DNA of 64,000 nt from Secundilactobacillus silagincola (GCF_002583405.1 NZ_BCMJ01000004.1:1-64000), one strand, 5' to 3'. Shown: positions 38,795 to 47,178, numbered from the stretch's first letter. Notes: a model not told the origin generated them from the letters alone. Numbers and translations are program-made.

Positions 38795-39940
38795 ATGACA
38801 CTAAAGGCGATTAAAACCCGCATCTATCCCACTGCACAGCAGCAGGAAAAAATCACGGCTAACTTCGGTTACTGCCGTTTCGTTTGGAATCAGCTACTCG
38901 ACATGCAGAAGCAACGCCATGCCAACGGGGGCAGTTATGTTGACGAATTTAGTATGAACTACCTCATTAAATGTTTGAAACAGGAATACCCCTTCCTTAA
39001 AGCAGCTGAATCGACTTCTCTGTTGCATGTGAGTTGCGACTTGCATCACGCTTATCAAAAACTATTTAAGGAACATCGCGGGTTTCCGAGGTTCAAATCT
39101 CGTAAGTTCCCTAAACAAAGCTATCAATGTAACGCGATCAACCACAATATTAAAGTGATTGATCAGCATCACCTTAAGCTGCCCAAACTGGGATACCTGA
39201 GATTTAAAACTGGACGACAACCAGTTGGCAAAATTAAGAACGTGACGATTCGACGCTCTGCTACCGGTAAGTTCTACGCCGTTATTTTGGTTGATACTGA
39301 TATTGAGCTATTAAAACGCACTGGTAAGATTATTGGTATTGATATGGGCATTGCTGATCTCATGATTACTTCCGATGGGATCAAATACCCCACCATCAGA
39401 TTTGATAAACGGCTTAGTAAAAGAAAACATTACTGGGAAAAACGTTTGGCTCGGCGCAGACGTCAAGCCAAAAAGGAGATTGCTTGGGATAAACATAATC
39501 AGGTACCCGAACCCAGAGAGTTGGCGGATTTCAAAAACTACCAGAAGGCTAAACAGATGGTAGCTAAATATCATGAAAAGATTGCCAATCAACGGGATAA
39601 CTATCTGCACAACATCACCAAAGAACTGGTTGAACAATATGATGTGATAAAGATTGAAGATTTGAAAACCAAAAATCTGCTGAAAAATCACAAGCTATCT
39701 AGGGCAATTGTCAATCAGTCATGGCGAAAGCTGCGTACAATGCTAGAATATAAATGTGCTTGGTATGGAAAACAGCTGATCACTGTTAACCCTCGCAAAA
39801 CTTCACAAATATGTTCAAGCTGTGGCTACGATGATGGCAGGCATACCTTAGACATTCGCCAGTGGACGTGTCCAAGTTGCGGCATTAATCATGATCGCGA
39901 TATCAACGCCGCAATGAACATTCTAAAAACAACCGCATAA
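38795..39940 (+). CDS. tnpB: RNA-guided nuclease TnpB (IS200/IS605 group)
   Basis: TnpB is the compact RuvC nuclease carried by IS200/IS605 and IS607 elements, guided by an RNA from the element's right end. The 381-residue protein starts at ATG 38795 (MTLKAIKTRIYP), with AAAGGA upstream. The RuvC residues appear intact: Asp in IIGIDMGIADLMITSDG, Glu in VIKIEDLKTKNLL and Asp in NHDRDINAAMNIL. The zinc finger has CSSCG and CPSCG. No TnpA is present, so mobility would depend on a TnpA in trans. The element sits between the adhesin gene and a ComX-like sigma factor gene. Confidence 0.95.
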   Translation: MTLKAIKTRIYPTAQQQEKITANFGYCRFVWNQLLDMQKQRHANGGSYVDEFSMNYLIKCLKQEYPFLKAAESTSLLHVSCDLHHAYQKLFKEHRGFPRFKSRKFPKQSYQCNAINHNIKVIDQHHLKLPKLGYLRFKTGRQPVGKIKNVTIRRSATGKFYAVILVDTDIELLKRTGKIIGIDMGIADLMITSDGIKYPTIRFDKRLSKRKHYWEKRLARRRRQAKKEIAWDKHNQVPEPRELADFKNYQKAKQMVAKYHEKIANQRDNYLHNITKELVEQYDVIKIEDLKTKNLLKNHKLSRAIVNQSWRKLRTMLEYKCAWYGKQLITVNPRKTSQICSSCGYDDGRHTLDIRQWTCPSCGINHDRDINAAMNILKTTA

Positions 39941-40066
39941 TAAAAGACCAACTGGGCTGGAACAGCCCTTAGTCAATAGCCGTAACCTCTGCGTACCATT
40001 CTCTGGATGATGCGTAAGTCAGCGGTGTTCCTAGAAGCGCGTTACTTTAGTGACGAGTAGTTCACG
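39930..40066 (+). ncRNA. Probable guide (omega) RNA and right end of the TnpB element
   Basis: In this class the guide RNA overlaps the tnpB 3' end and stops at the element's right end. Here the sequence after tnpB has GGGCTGGAACAGCCC, a short stem-loop. Near 40035 it continues GAAGCGCGTTACTTTAGTGACGAG and then TAGTTCA, a hairpin (GTTAC-TTTA-GTGAC) plus tail of the kind I associate with IS605 right ends. The exact end is not provable; the guide would be the bases just beyond it (about 40062 on). Confidence 0.5.
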
Positions 40067-40102
40067 AAGAGCTTTTTTCTTGAAATGACGCTACTGCTTG
40101 TG

Positions 40103-40618
40103 TTACTCGTCCATTAACTTGCTACGAATGCGTTTCTGCCACTTATAAATGGTCTGACGGGAGACACCCCACTTTTGACTGATTTCACTGGGCGTCAGCT
40201 GATAATAGATGCGGTCGATCAAGAAGCGGCGTTCCGCCTCATTGCATTTACCCAGCCACCCTTTCAATAGTTCGGCATCAATCGTCTCGGCCACCACATC
40301 CAGCATCTGTGGTACTCCCGACAAGTCGACTTCACTGGTTTCCAAATGCTTGGTTTCCCGTTGCGTGGCCTGTAATTGATTTAAAAATCTTCTATATAAA
40401 GCTTGATGTGCATAAGCTAAAAACTGTTTCGGCAATTCTTGAGGATTTTGCGGATACTTTTGATAAATGGTGACAAATAAGATCCAGCCTTCTTGAACGA
40501 GATCCTCAAATCGGGCGTCATTTTGGCGAATACCCAGTTTCTTTAACGCACTGTAAATAATCAACTGGTGGTCGTCCTCTGCTAAAAAGTCAAAAGCTGC
40601 TTGTGCTGTTCTATCCAT
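40103..40618 (-). CDS. ComX-like sigma-70 family factor
   Basis: The 171-residue protein has a sigma region 2 (DLVQEGWILFVTIYQKYPQN...FLAYAHQALYRRFLNQ) and a region 4 helix-turn-helix (LTPSEISQKWGVSRQTIYKWQKRIRSKL). Small size and the absence of regions 1 and 3 fit the competence-type alternative sigma factors (ComX/SigX, SigH-like) of lactobacilli. It should direct RNA polymerase to late competence or other conditional genes; no such promoter is claimed in this window. It stands alone, with a bidirectional terminator upstream and a TnpB element next to its 3' end. The ribosome site (AAAAAGGGG) is good. An ECF-type factor is the alternative reading. Confidence 0.82.
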   Translation of the reverse strand: MDRTAQAAFDFLAEDDHQLIIYSALKKLGIRQNDARFEDLVQEGWILFVTIYQKYPQNPQELPKQFLAYAHQALYRRFLNQLQATQRETKHLETSEVDLSGVPQMLDVVAETIDAELLKGWLGKCNEAERRFLIDRIYYQLTPSEISQKWGVSRQTIYKWQKRIRSKLMDE

Positions 40619-40691
40619 TATATGAACCCCTTTTTATAAAGTGATCCATAGCGCTATGGTCGAAAATAGAATAGCAAATCCATAATTCCAA

Positions 40692-40720
40692 CAAAAAAAG
40701 CGCTAGCAGCGCTTTTTTTT
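40692..40720. terminator. Bidirectional hairpin between the sigma factor and 41058
   Basis: AAAAAAAGCGCT, a short loop, and AGCGCTTTTTTTT give T-runs on both strands. No gene ends here, so it insulates the sigma gene or ends an unseen small transcript. The rest of 40619-41057 has no gene. Confidence 0.7.
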
Positions 40721-41057
40721 GATTGTTTTCGTGGGAGCCTCGAAACTACTTTAATTTTCTGAACATTATGATCACATTATCAAAATATGTTCATGTTTTA
40801 AATGAACTAGGCCAATTTTGACACTAATCAGCCATTCAATCGTCTTAAAAACTTTTTCGCATTCTCTGCGTCATGGGTTAACATCAGCCAACCAGTTCGT
40901 AGTCCATGTCTTTCTGATATTTTTTTGAAATTGTGAAGGCATTAATCAACAAAAGACGATTTCTGTTCATAAAATCTTCAAACATCTACCTTACTTTGAC
41001 TACATTTATTTGAGATACTATCAATCAATAAGAGAGACCATCTGAAGGAGGTGCGTT

Positions 41058-41513
41058 GTGACACGCCGAATTTCTAGGAGACATACTGTTGCTGTCCTGA
41101 TCATCATTTGTTTGTCGACGGTATTTGGCACATCACTTCTGACGCGAGGGCACGATCTTCAATCTGGAGAACTAATGCCGCGCACGCACCGAATGCTCAA
41201 TAATCACGTCACTGTCCACTTTGTGACGCAACACGGACGACAACTCAAAACTTATTATTGGTCAACCAGCCATGCTTCTGGTCGTGGTGCTGACGTCACG
41301 GATATTTTTAACAGTGACATCATTGAAGCAGGCAGCGGTATCAACGATCACATTCCGTTGGACTACAAGTTTGATCAGACTGATCTCAGAAATATCAGGA
41401 CTCTGAAAAACGTTCAATTAGGAGAATCAATGAAACTGATTGTCACCAAGCAAGATCCAGATGAACGGCCAACTGGGTTAAACCGGATCTACAAATGGCT
41501 CATTAACAGTTGA
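41058..41513 (+). CDS. Hypothetical secreted or membrane-anchored protein
   Basis: The gene starts at GTG 41058, five bases after AAGGAGGT. The 151-residue product has a basic N-terminus (TRRISRRH) and one hydrophobic segment (VAVLIIICLSTVFGTSLL). An extracellular part follows with a run VTVHFVTQHGRQLKTYYW and later a regularly charged region (DLRNIRTLKNVQLGESMKLIVTKQ) that looks beta-rich. I recognise no family. It is one of the few plus-strand genes in the exoprotein region and converges on the small gene at 41603. Confidence 0.7.
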   Translation: MTRRISRRHTVAVLIIICLSTVFGTSLLTRGHDLQSGELMPRTHRMLNNHVTVHFVTQHGRQLKTYYWSTSHASGRGADVTDIFNSDIIEAGSGINDHIPLDYKFDQTDLRNIRTLKNVQLGESMKLIVTKQDPDERPTGLNRIYKWLINS

Positions 41514-41547
41514 CCAACACTTAAATTGTTCCCCAAATATATTAAAA

Positions 41548-41595
41548 CGACCCACTAAGAGACGATACGCATGTGTATCATCTCTTAGTGGGTCA
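41548..41595. terminator. Bidirectional terminator between convergent genes
   Basis: GACCCACTAAGAGA pairs with TCTCTTAGTGGGTC, with inner GATAC/GTATC. It serves the plus gene ending 41513 and the minus gene ending 41603. Confidence 0.8.
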
Positions 41596-41602
41596 TTTAC
41601 TG

Positions 41603-41854
41603 TTAGTAAAATCTCCGTCGCGCCCAGCTAGCAACCAGTCCAACGACAATCAGCGCCGACAAGCCAGTAACGGTTGCTTGCCGTTCCCGAGGATTATCAG
41701 TCCGCCAAAACTTGATTTGGCTTTCCTGATTACCGACTTGAATCTGTGCGTTCATCTTCGTGACGATTGGTTCAGTCTTTTGAGCGGTAGCGGCACTGGT
41801 CGTGACCGGAAAACTCAGTCCCAACAAAAGCAAAGCAACAATCAACATTTTCAT
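41603..41854 (-). CDS. Small exported protein with C-terminal membrane anchor
   Basis: The gene encodes 83 residues from ATG 41854, with AGGTGA five bases upstream. It has a signal peptide (MKMLIVALLLLGLSFPVTTSAA), about 30 extracellular residues, a C-terminal membrane helix (ATVTGLSALIVVGLVASWA) and a RRRFY tail. The layout is that of a small LPXTG protein such as those found in WxL clusters, but no LPXTG is visible, so sortase anchoring is not supported. No WxL or DUF916 gene is adjacent. Function unknown. Confidence 0.65.
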   Translation of the reverse strand: MKMLIVALLLLGLSFPVTTSAATAQKTEPIVTKMNAQIQVGNQESQIKFWRTDNPRERQATVTGLSALIVVGLVASWARRRFY

Positions 41855-41949
41855 CAAACTCACCTCGCTAGTTATCCGTAATATCTAGCTTAGGTATACG
41901 CCCTCAATATATTGATTCCGTTTTGGTTGTGTAAAGATTACGTAAATAC

Positions 41950-41988
41950 AAAAACCTGGTGACCAGTCCGAAGACTAGTCACCAGACT
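41950..41988 (-). terminator. Terminator of the metalloprotease gene
   Basis: CTGGTGACTAGTC, loop TTCG, GACTGGTCACCAG, then GTTTTTG on the minus strand. Confidence 0.85.
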
Positions 41989-42009
41989 ATTAAATTCTTT
42001 ATGAATTGA

Positions 42010-43167
42010 CTACCAGTATCCAAGCTCCATGCCTAACTTTGCCCGATCAATATCCCGATTGGACAAGGATGGTGCTTCGAGCCGTGTATCACTAGGATCC
42101 TTTGGCGCACTCCAGTCATACTTACCATTCACACTGCTGCTAAAGCCATCATCGCTAGTTTTGGCGTACATAATGTCCGTGAGGTATGGTGTGTGATCAA
42201 TACCTAATGAATGACCTAATTCATGGACGATCACGCCTTCCCAGTATGCAGTTGCGGATGGTGCCGCTGCTTTTTGAGCCGCGATTAATTCATCATATAG
42301 GGTATGACCTTGAGTCAAGTAGGCATCCTTTTCAGCCGAATCATTAGGTGCGTTCTTATAGGCATCTGCCACGTTTTCATACTGGTTATACAGCGCTCGA
42401 ATCTCCGGTGTATCAGCCACGCTGTCCATATAGGTCTTATCCTTAAGCGCGTTAGAGCTAATATAGAGATGTGAACCATCGTTCAGGCCATCCCACTGTT
42501 TGGAGGACTTAGTTGCCACCACTAAATCGTGCTTTTTAGAAGTTCCGCTGATAAATACTGAACGACCCAGCGCCTTGTTCCAGACACTCATAGCCTTTTG
42601 GGTATAAGTCTTCAGGGCTGGATCCGCGATGTAGACCCGTGCCTGATGGTTCTTAAAGGTCGTCAGTTGACCTGACATGTTAAACTCTTTTGTTAAATAA
42701 GCGCGATTAGCACTGTAAAAAGCTGATGGCTGGTTCAATATCGTCGATGAAGGATCCAGATCTGGACCGGAAGCCACTAACTTAGCCAACGCTGATTTAG
42801 ACATCAGCGGTTTCATCAAATAGCCGTGCCAAACCCAGCCAGCCATTTTACTGTTCGACGAGGACTTAACATAGTAGTAAAGCCGGCTACTCTTGCCAAC
42901 TTTGACCGTCTCTTGAGCCTTGGCATAAAAAACTGTGCTATGACCACTGGAAAGCTTGAAAGCCTTTTTCTTCATATCACTCTTATAAGCGTAGGCTTTC
43001 TTGGCTTTCGACTGGTCAATTTGGTACTTTTGCGTACTGATTGACTTTTTTGAGGTGATAGACACTTTTGTCTTCGCCTGTACGGTCGGTGTCGCTGCTA
43101 CTGGTGCAGCAGCCAGCACACCCATAAATGACATGGCTGCAACAACCATAATACCAAGTTTTTTCAT
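42010..43167 (-). CDS. Secreted zinc metalloprotease (matrixin-like) with SH3-like wall module
   Basis: The 385-residue precursor has a signal peptide ending near VQA-KT. Residues about 35-125 are a basic, Tyr-rich module ending GWVWHGYLMK, the same ending as in the CAP protein at 58728-59957, so it is a likely cell-wall SH3-type domain. The C-terminal catalytic domain has the zinc motif HELGHSLGIDH at residue 315 and a Met-turn (DIMYA), which place it among metzincins like matrixins (M10). Substrate unknown; surface-protein processing is plausible. It is distinct from the two smaller paralogues at 46-48 kb. The start's ribosome site is only fair (GGGGG ten bases upstream). Confidence 0.88.
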   Translation of the reverse strand: MKKLGIMVVAAMSFMGVLAAAPVAATPTVQAKTKVSITSKKSISTQKYQIDQSKAKKAYAYKSDMKKKAFKLSSGHSTVFYAKAQETVKVGKSSRLYYYVKSSSNSKMAGWVWHGYLMKPLMSKSALAKLVASGPDLDPSSTILNQPSAFYSANRAYLTKEFNMSGQLTTFKNHQARVYIADPALKTYTQKAMSVWNKALGRSVFISGTSKKHDLVVATKSSKQWDGLNDGSHLYISSNALKDKTYMDSVADTPEIRALYNQYENVADAYKNAPNDSAEKDAYLTQGHTLYDELIAAQKAAAPSATAYWEGVIVHELGHSLGIDHTPYLTDIMYAKTSDDGFSSSVNGKYDWSAPKDPSDTRLEAPSLSNRDIDRAKLGMELGYW

Positions 43168-43275
43168 ACCTAGAAGGCCCCCTTGAACAACGTATTACTT
43201 TTAAGCAATACTCCTCAATCTATCTAGGGTTATTCTACCATATTTAACAAGTCATTTTGTTTAAGATGCGCTACT

Positions 43276-43536
43276 TTACGTAAAATCAATTTTTAGTTCT
43301 TTGTTCATGGCAATGGCAATTTTTTCCAGCGTTTCAATGGTGATGTTGGTACCACCGTTTTCCCAGCGCGCGATTGACGATTGCGGTACCTTCATCAGTT
43401 CACCTAACTGACTTTGCGTGAGACCGGCCTCGGCCCGCAAAGCATGAATCTCAACGGCATACTTATAGCGAATGCTGCTCTGGTGAAATTTCTTAGCAAA
43501 TGCCGGTTTGTCAAAAATGTTTTGGGTTGGTTTCAA
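43276..43536 (-). CDS. XRE-family helix-turn-helix regulator
   Basis: I start this at TTG 43536, eight bases after AGGAGGA, giving 86 residues. The Cro/C1-type domain is clear: EIHALRAEAGLTQSQLGELMKVPQSSIARWENGGTNITIETLEKIAIAM. The N-terminal NIFDKPAFAKKF pattern and size resemble HigA-type antitoxins, but no RelE/HigB-like toxin gene flanks it. It could be an orphan antitoxin or a stand-alone regulator of the exoprotein genes around it. Confidence 0.85.
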   Translation of the reverse strand: MKPTQNIFDKPAFAKKFHQSSIRYKYAVEIHALRAEAGLTQSQLGELMKVPQSSIARWENGGTNITIETLEKIAIAMNKELKIDFT

Positions 43537-43782
43537 AGATTTTTCCTCCTGTGAGTTGAGTGCTGAGTAACGATATCGACTGCAGAAAGTTGTCAGGTGT
43601 TTGTCCTGAACAAAGATTATTTTACCGGATATCACAAAAGATAAGAATCGAACAGGTGTTCTTGATTTTTAAAATTATCTATGATAACCTAAATATATTC
43701 GATTGATGAATGCCAATCGGAAACACTTGTGTCGTTCCTAATCATATCCCTAAGTGATTGCTATGACAGAGATTACGCCAAA

Positions 43783-43820
43783 AGCACCAGTGAACTGTCC
43801 CTTCACTGGTGCTTTTTTAT
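43783..43820. terminator. Strong bidirectional hairpin in a gene-free region
   Basis: AAAAGCACCAGTGA and TCACTGGTGCTTTTTT form a 14-bp stem with T-runs on both sides. No annotated gene ends next to it, so it may end a short RNA or mark the end of a lost gene. The rest of 43537-43983 shows no gene. Confidence 0.65.
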
Positions 43821-43983
43821 GTTCTGAAAAGTGGCATATACCATTGGCTAAATTCGTACATAACATTTTTGAAATTAATTCAGAATTCCCGTTGCGTTTC
43901 ATTTTTAAAATAAAGGTCAGTTCAGCCGCTGATTCCATGTCACGACAGCTATTATCGGTATACCAAAAGAGGAGTGATACAAA

Positions 43984-44175
43984 TTGACATCGACAAAAAT
44001 TTTAATGGCCTTTGGATTGAAATCAGCAAATAAGTCCTCTTTTGCTCGTTATGTGGATATGTTCTACAACTCACAAACGTGCTCAAACAAGCAGACAGCT
44101 GCATGTAAGGCCCCTTTCTCACAAACCCCAAGCCCATGGGTTTATGAGAAAGGGGCCTTACACTCCGCTATCTAA
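43984..44175 (+). CDS. Possible truncated small gene running into a family 1 repeat
   Basis: TTG 43984 follows AGAGGAG at nine bases. The first 30 codons (MTSTKILMAFGLKSANKSSF...) precede the repeat; the next 33 codons are read from the repeat itself and end in its TAA. The product (63 residues) is unlikely to be native beyond residue 30. It may be the start of a gene whose remainder was lost when the repeat arrived, or chance. Confidence 0.35.
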   Translation: MTSTKILMAFGLKSANKSSFARYVDMFYNSQTCSNKQTAACKAPFSQTPSPWVYEKGALHSAI

Positions 44176-44193
44176 ACGCTTGTTTTCACACTC
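44074..44193 (-). repeat. Family 1 structured repeat after the NlpC/P60 gene
   Basis: Sense to the gene ending at 44197, beginning AGAGTGTGAAAACAAGCG three bases after its stop. The central stem is AAGGCCCCTTTCTCA with its complement; the ends CAAACGTGCTC and TTCACACTC match the family. Confidence 0.85.
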
Positions 44194-44196
44194 TAT

Positions 44197-45012
44197 TTAT
44201 AGAAACGGCCGCTTAACCCCAGCAATATCTGACCGCTGACCATTACGGATCGGTTGGACCATCACGCGTGGTGGCCACGATTCAATCACCTTGTTACCGC
44301 CCAGATAAATCGCTACGTGCCAGATCACGTGCGTACCTGGTTGATAGTAGAAAATCAAATCACCGCGTTCACGGTGCTTATAAGCCACCCGTTTGAGCTT
44401 CTTGGATGCCCACAGGTTACGAGAATTCCATTCGTTGCCTGGATGAGCGTGGTTAATAGAACTGATAGGTGCTGGATTGATGCCGCCAGCATACAGTGCC
44501 TGCATAGCCAAACCAGAACAGTCCACGCCATAACTAGGACTAGATGAGGAACCCACTAAATAAGGGTTACCCTTATACTTGTAGGCTTGCTTGATCATGG
44601 CTTCCACGTGGGCTTTGCGGCTATCCTTAGTCGTCACCGTCAATGGTGCCACGTAGCTGTCAATGCTGGTCCATGACGACTTCGAAAAGCCCATCTTGAC
44701 CCAAGTCGTCTCATCCACGTTCCCAGTTACCTTCAAGTGATGTTTACGCTGGAAATTCTTCACCTGATAATAAGTCGCGGTATTGTACTTATCGTAGCCG
44801 CCAAAGGTATGCATCTTCTTCATGATCTTCCAGGTTTTGATGCCTTCGTAGCCACGTTTGACCGTGTAGCCGACCTTGCCATACGGCTTGATCTGCTTGT
44901 CTTGTACCTGATAATAACCCTTAGGATTCTGGTAAGCCGATGCTTGAGTCGTCGTTCCTGCTATCCCCAAAGCAGCCCCTAAACTTAACGCAAAGATCCA
45001 CTTCCACTTCAT
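44197..45012 (-). CDS. Secreted NlpC/P60 peptidoglycan endopeptidase
   Basis: ATG 45012 (GGGAGG, seven bases) gives 271 residues. A signal peptide ends at ASA-YQ. Residues about 75-110 (TYYQVKNFQRKHHLKVTGNVDETTW) are a peptidoglycan-binding-1-type helical domain. The C-terminal NlpC/P60 domain has the catalytic cysteine in YGVDCSGLAMQALYAGG, a histidine in HVIWHVAIYLGG, and ends VKRPFL. The enzyme should cleave gamma-D-Glu-diamino acid or related stem-peptide bonds. A C39-like peptidase gene lies 24 bases upstream and may be co-transcribed; a family 1 repeat lies right after the stop. Confidence 0.9.
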   Translation of the reverse strand: MKWKWIFALSLGAALGIAGTTTQASAYQNPKGYYQVQDKQIKPYGKVGYTVKRGYEGIKTWKIMKKMHTFGGYDKYNTATYYQVKNFQRKHHLKVTGNVDETTWVKMGFSKSSWTSIDSYVAPLTVTTKDSRKAHVEAMIKQAYKYKGNPYLVGSSSSPSYGVDCSGLAMQALYAGGINPAPISSINHAHPGNEWNSRNLWASKKLKRVAYKHRERGDLIFYYQPGTHVIWHVAIYLGGNKVIESWPPRVMVQPIRNGQRSDIAGVKRPFL

Positions 45013-45036
45013 AAATAAGCCTCCCAATTGCTTAAA

Positions 45037-45882
45037 TTAATAACTCAGCGCGCGATTAGCATCTAATTTCCGGTGCGATGTCATCGAGCTGTTTGTCATA
45101 CTCGTTCGTTTATACGTCCACGGGTCATTATAATAGATCCGTGACTTAGAGTAACCCGTCACCGTCAGCGCATGATTACTGAAGCCGTCGAAGTTACCGA
45201 CCCAGACCACCACCAAATGATTGCGGCGAACTTGTTTCTTAATGCTGGTCAGACTGTAGCCAGTCATATTCTTAGCCGTTCCCATGTGCGCTTTGACCAC
45301 ACCCATGAGACCGCCAGGATAAACGTACCAGCCGCTAGTTTTGTAAGGGCTGCCCACAAACCCCTTATTCGGGTCACTGCTTCGTGGCATTTCCTTCGCC
45401 AGACTGGTCTTCGTGACCTTGGCACCGCCAAACTGCAACATCATGGCCGTTGCCGTGATTTCGCAACCGGTCGGTAATTCTGGCCGCTGACCGATCAATG
45501 GCGCGTATAGCCTGTACGTAGACGTCACTGTGGCTTTTTGATTGATCCAGCCCGTCTTCGTATGGTTATAAGTAAACTTCAACCAGGTCGTACCGTTAGC
45601 AACCTCTTCACGAGTAATATGTATCGTTTTACCAGCAAAGTTTTTGCCGTAACTAATGGGTGTCACGTTCTTAGCCGATGTTTGGTAGCCACCGGTAGCA
45701 TAAACACCGTAGTTCTGCGAAGTATTAGCCCCCATAGTGGTATAGTAACTCACCTTAGTCAGTTTGGTGACCGGCGTATAAGTCGCGGCACTTGCACTGC
45801 TAGTATTAGTGGCAACTGCACTGATTCCTATTGATAGGCCCAGCAGTAGCGCTGCAATTCCGTGTTTCAAATTCATATTCAT
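45037..45882 (-). CDS. Secreted C39-like cysteine peptidase
   Basis: The 281-residue precursor (ATG 45882; ATG 45876 is equally possible) has a signal peptide ending ASA-AT. An SH3-like region (about 40-125, ITREEVANGTTWLKFTY) is followed by a peptidase_C39_2 domain. The catalytic Cys is in LPTGCEITATAMMLQFGG, His in FSNHALTVTGYS and the acid residue in YYNDPW. Such enzymes in lactobacilli are wall- or surface-directed; the substrate is unknown. It precedes the NlpC/P60 gene by 24 bases, so they likely act together. Confidence 0.87.
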   Translation of the reverse strand: MNMNLKHGIAALLLGLSIGISAVATNTSSASAATYTPVTKLTKVSYYTTMGANTSQNYGVYATGGYQTSAKNVTPISYGKNFAGKTIHITREEVANGTTWLKFTYNHTKTGWINQKATVTSTYRLYAPLIGQRPELPTGCEITATAMMLQFGGAKVTKTSLAKEMPRSSDPNKGFVGSPYKTSGWYVYPGGLMGVVKAHMGTAKNMTGYSLTSIKKQVRRNHLVVVWVGNFDGFSNHALTVTGYSKSRIYYNDPWTYKRTSMTNSSMTSHRKLDANRALSY

Positions 45883-45967
45883 AAAACTCCTCACTTGGAT
45901 TTAATTGCAGTATACCATATTCTGGCCCTTATCAAGTTATCATCTCTGGCTCAATTTAACGAGATAC

Positions 45968-46000
45968 AAAAATATCCATCCCCTCGGAATGGATATTTCA
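45968..46000 (-). terminator. Terminator of the first small metalloprotease gene
   Basis: AATATCCATTCC pairs with GGATGGATATT, then TTTTG. It is nearly identical to the hairpin at 47181-47210, as part of a duplication. Confidence 0.8.
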
Positions 46001-46022
46001 TTTCTAATTTAATTTTTTAATC

Positions 46023-46673
46023 TTAACGGTAACTGTGCTGTAAACCCTTAATATCTGGTTTAGCTACTGATTGATCCCGGGCAGCGTAATACATCACGCT
46101 TTGCTTACCAACGTTATGTTCTAAACCTAAGGCATGACCAAGTTCATGTTCAGCAACGTTAGTCCGTTCCGTCTTAGAATAGTGATACCGATTAACAACA
46201 TTGGTGAAAACGTATGACTTGGCACTAGCCATCACAGCCAAACCGTTTAAAGACTTGTTACTATAGTATGAAGAGTATGTAATGCCTACGGGTGAATCAT
46301 ACTTACCCATTGGTGAATTGCTGTTGGATAATGTGATATCCGCCTTACCCGAAGTAGCAACTAGCCTAACTACACCGCTACGGCTCCACTTTTTAACCGC
46401 TGACTTCCAAACGGATTTGTAATAACTTGATTTGCTGGCAATCCTATAGGTAATGGTTTTTGATTGCCAGCGCTTGGCAGCCGGTGTCAAACTTGCTTTA
46501 CCAGTAGCTGTTCCGCCATCAGACTTCACAGCACTGGCTGCTTCCGCTGTTTTAACAGGCTCAGCACCATCAGCATCAGTAGCAATCTTAGTACTTGCAT
46601 GACTCGGTGTAGCAAACCCTACACCCACAACGACAAAGAATATCAATAAAGTTCCTATCAAACGATTATTCAT
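46023..46673 (-). CDS. Secreted matrixin-like zinc protease, copy 1
   Basis: The 216-residue precursor has a signal peptide ending near SHA-ST. An acidic/Ala-rich propeptide-like stretch (35-65) leads to a compact catalytic domain starting KRWQSKTITYRIA, like the first strand of matrixins. The zinc motif HELGHALGLEH is at residue 176, followed by a Met-turn SVMYYA. At about 150 catalytic residues it is a minimal metzincin. It is highly similar along its whole length to the next gene (47234-47887). Its promoter lies about 300 bases upstream (46958-46986). Confidence 0.9.
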   Translation of the reverse strand: MNNRLIGTLLIFFVVVGVGFATPSHASTKIATDADGAEPVKTAEAASAVKSDGGTATGKASLTPAAKRWQSKTITYRIASKSSYYKSVWKSAVKKWSRSGVVRLVATSGKADITLSNSNSPMGKYDSPVGITYSSYYSNKSLNGLAVMASAKSYVFTNVVNRYHYSKTERTNVAEHELGHALGLEHNVGKQSVMYYAARDQSVAKPDIKGLQHSYR

Positions 46674-46844
46674 AATATACTGATTAGTCTCCTTAAATTT
46701 TAGTTTTAATAAATTCTAAAGTGTTTCGGCTATCAGCTTTTTCTTAGAAATTCTCCAAAAGTAGCACACGAAAAAGAATCGTGCTTGATACAAATAAAAT
46801 CACTAAAAAGAAATGGTTATGAAAATCAACCGTCGTCCCCGTTC

Positions 46845-46873
46845 GTTGATTATTGACCCCCTCAACAATCAAC
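46845..46873 (-). promoter_or_regulatory. Conserved hairpin in the 5' untranslated region, copy 1
   Basis: GTTGATT-TTGA and TCAACAATCAAC form a stem around a C5/G5 loop. The same structure occurs at 48051-48077 in front of the paralogue, though the surrounding leader has diverged. Confidence 0.5.
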
Positions 46874-46957
46874 TTAACAAGTGAAATATATCATTCATAC
46901 TTACAAAATACAAGTGCAATTATGCTACGGAAAAGCCTAAAGAGCGGTATTGTGAAA

Positions 46958-46986
46958 ATGTTATAACATATACTAATTATTATCAA
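46958..46986 (-). promoter_or_regulatory. Promoter of metalloprotease copy 1
   Basis: TTGATA, 17 bases, TAACAT on the minus strand; the paralogue has TTGAAA, 17 bases, TAACAT at the matching place. It implies a leader of about 280 bases. Confidence 0.6.
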
Positions 46987-47178
46987 ATCCTAATTTGACG
47001 GGCTTCAAAAGGGTAGCTATTTCTTTTAAAATTTAAAAATATCAACAGTTTCATTTGCACATATTTTTTTAAAAAAGTTAGTCTTTTTTAAAGAACGTGA
47101 CAAATATTGTCTATTTTTTAGACATATATAATTATGCGTCTCATTTAATGTTCACTCGTAAACTTCACATAATTACAA

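Noticed and set aside
41603-41854. LPXTG anchor on the 83-residue exported protein
   Set aside because: The C-terminal helix and RRRFY tail fit a sorting signal, but there is no LPXTG-like pentapeptide before the helix.
43750-43987. Short opposing frames of 62 and 77 residues
   Set aside because: Both span the terminator hairpin at 43783-43820 and lack ribosome sites.
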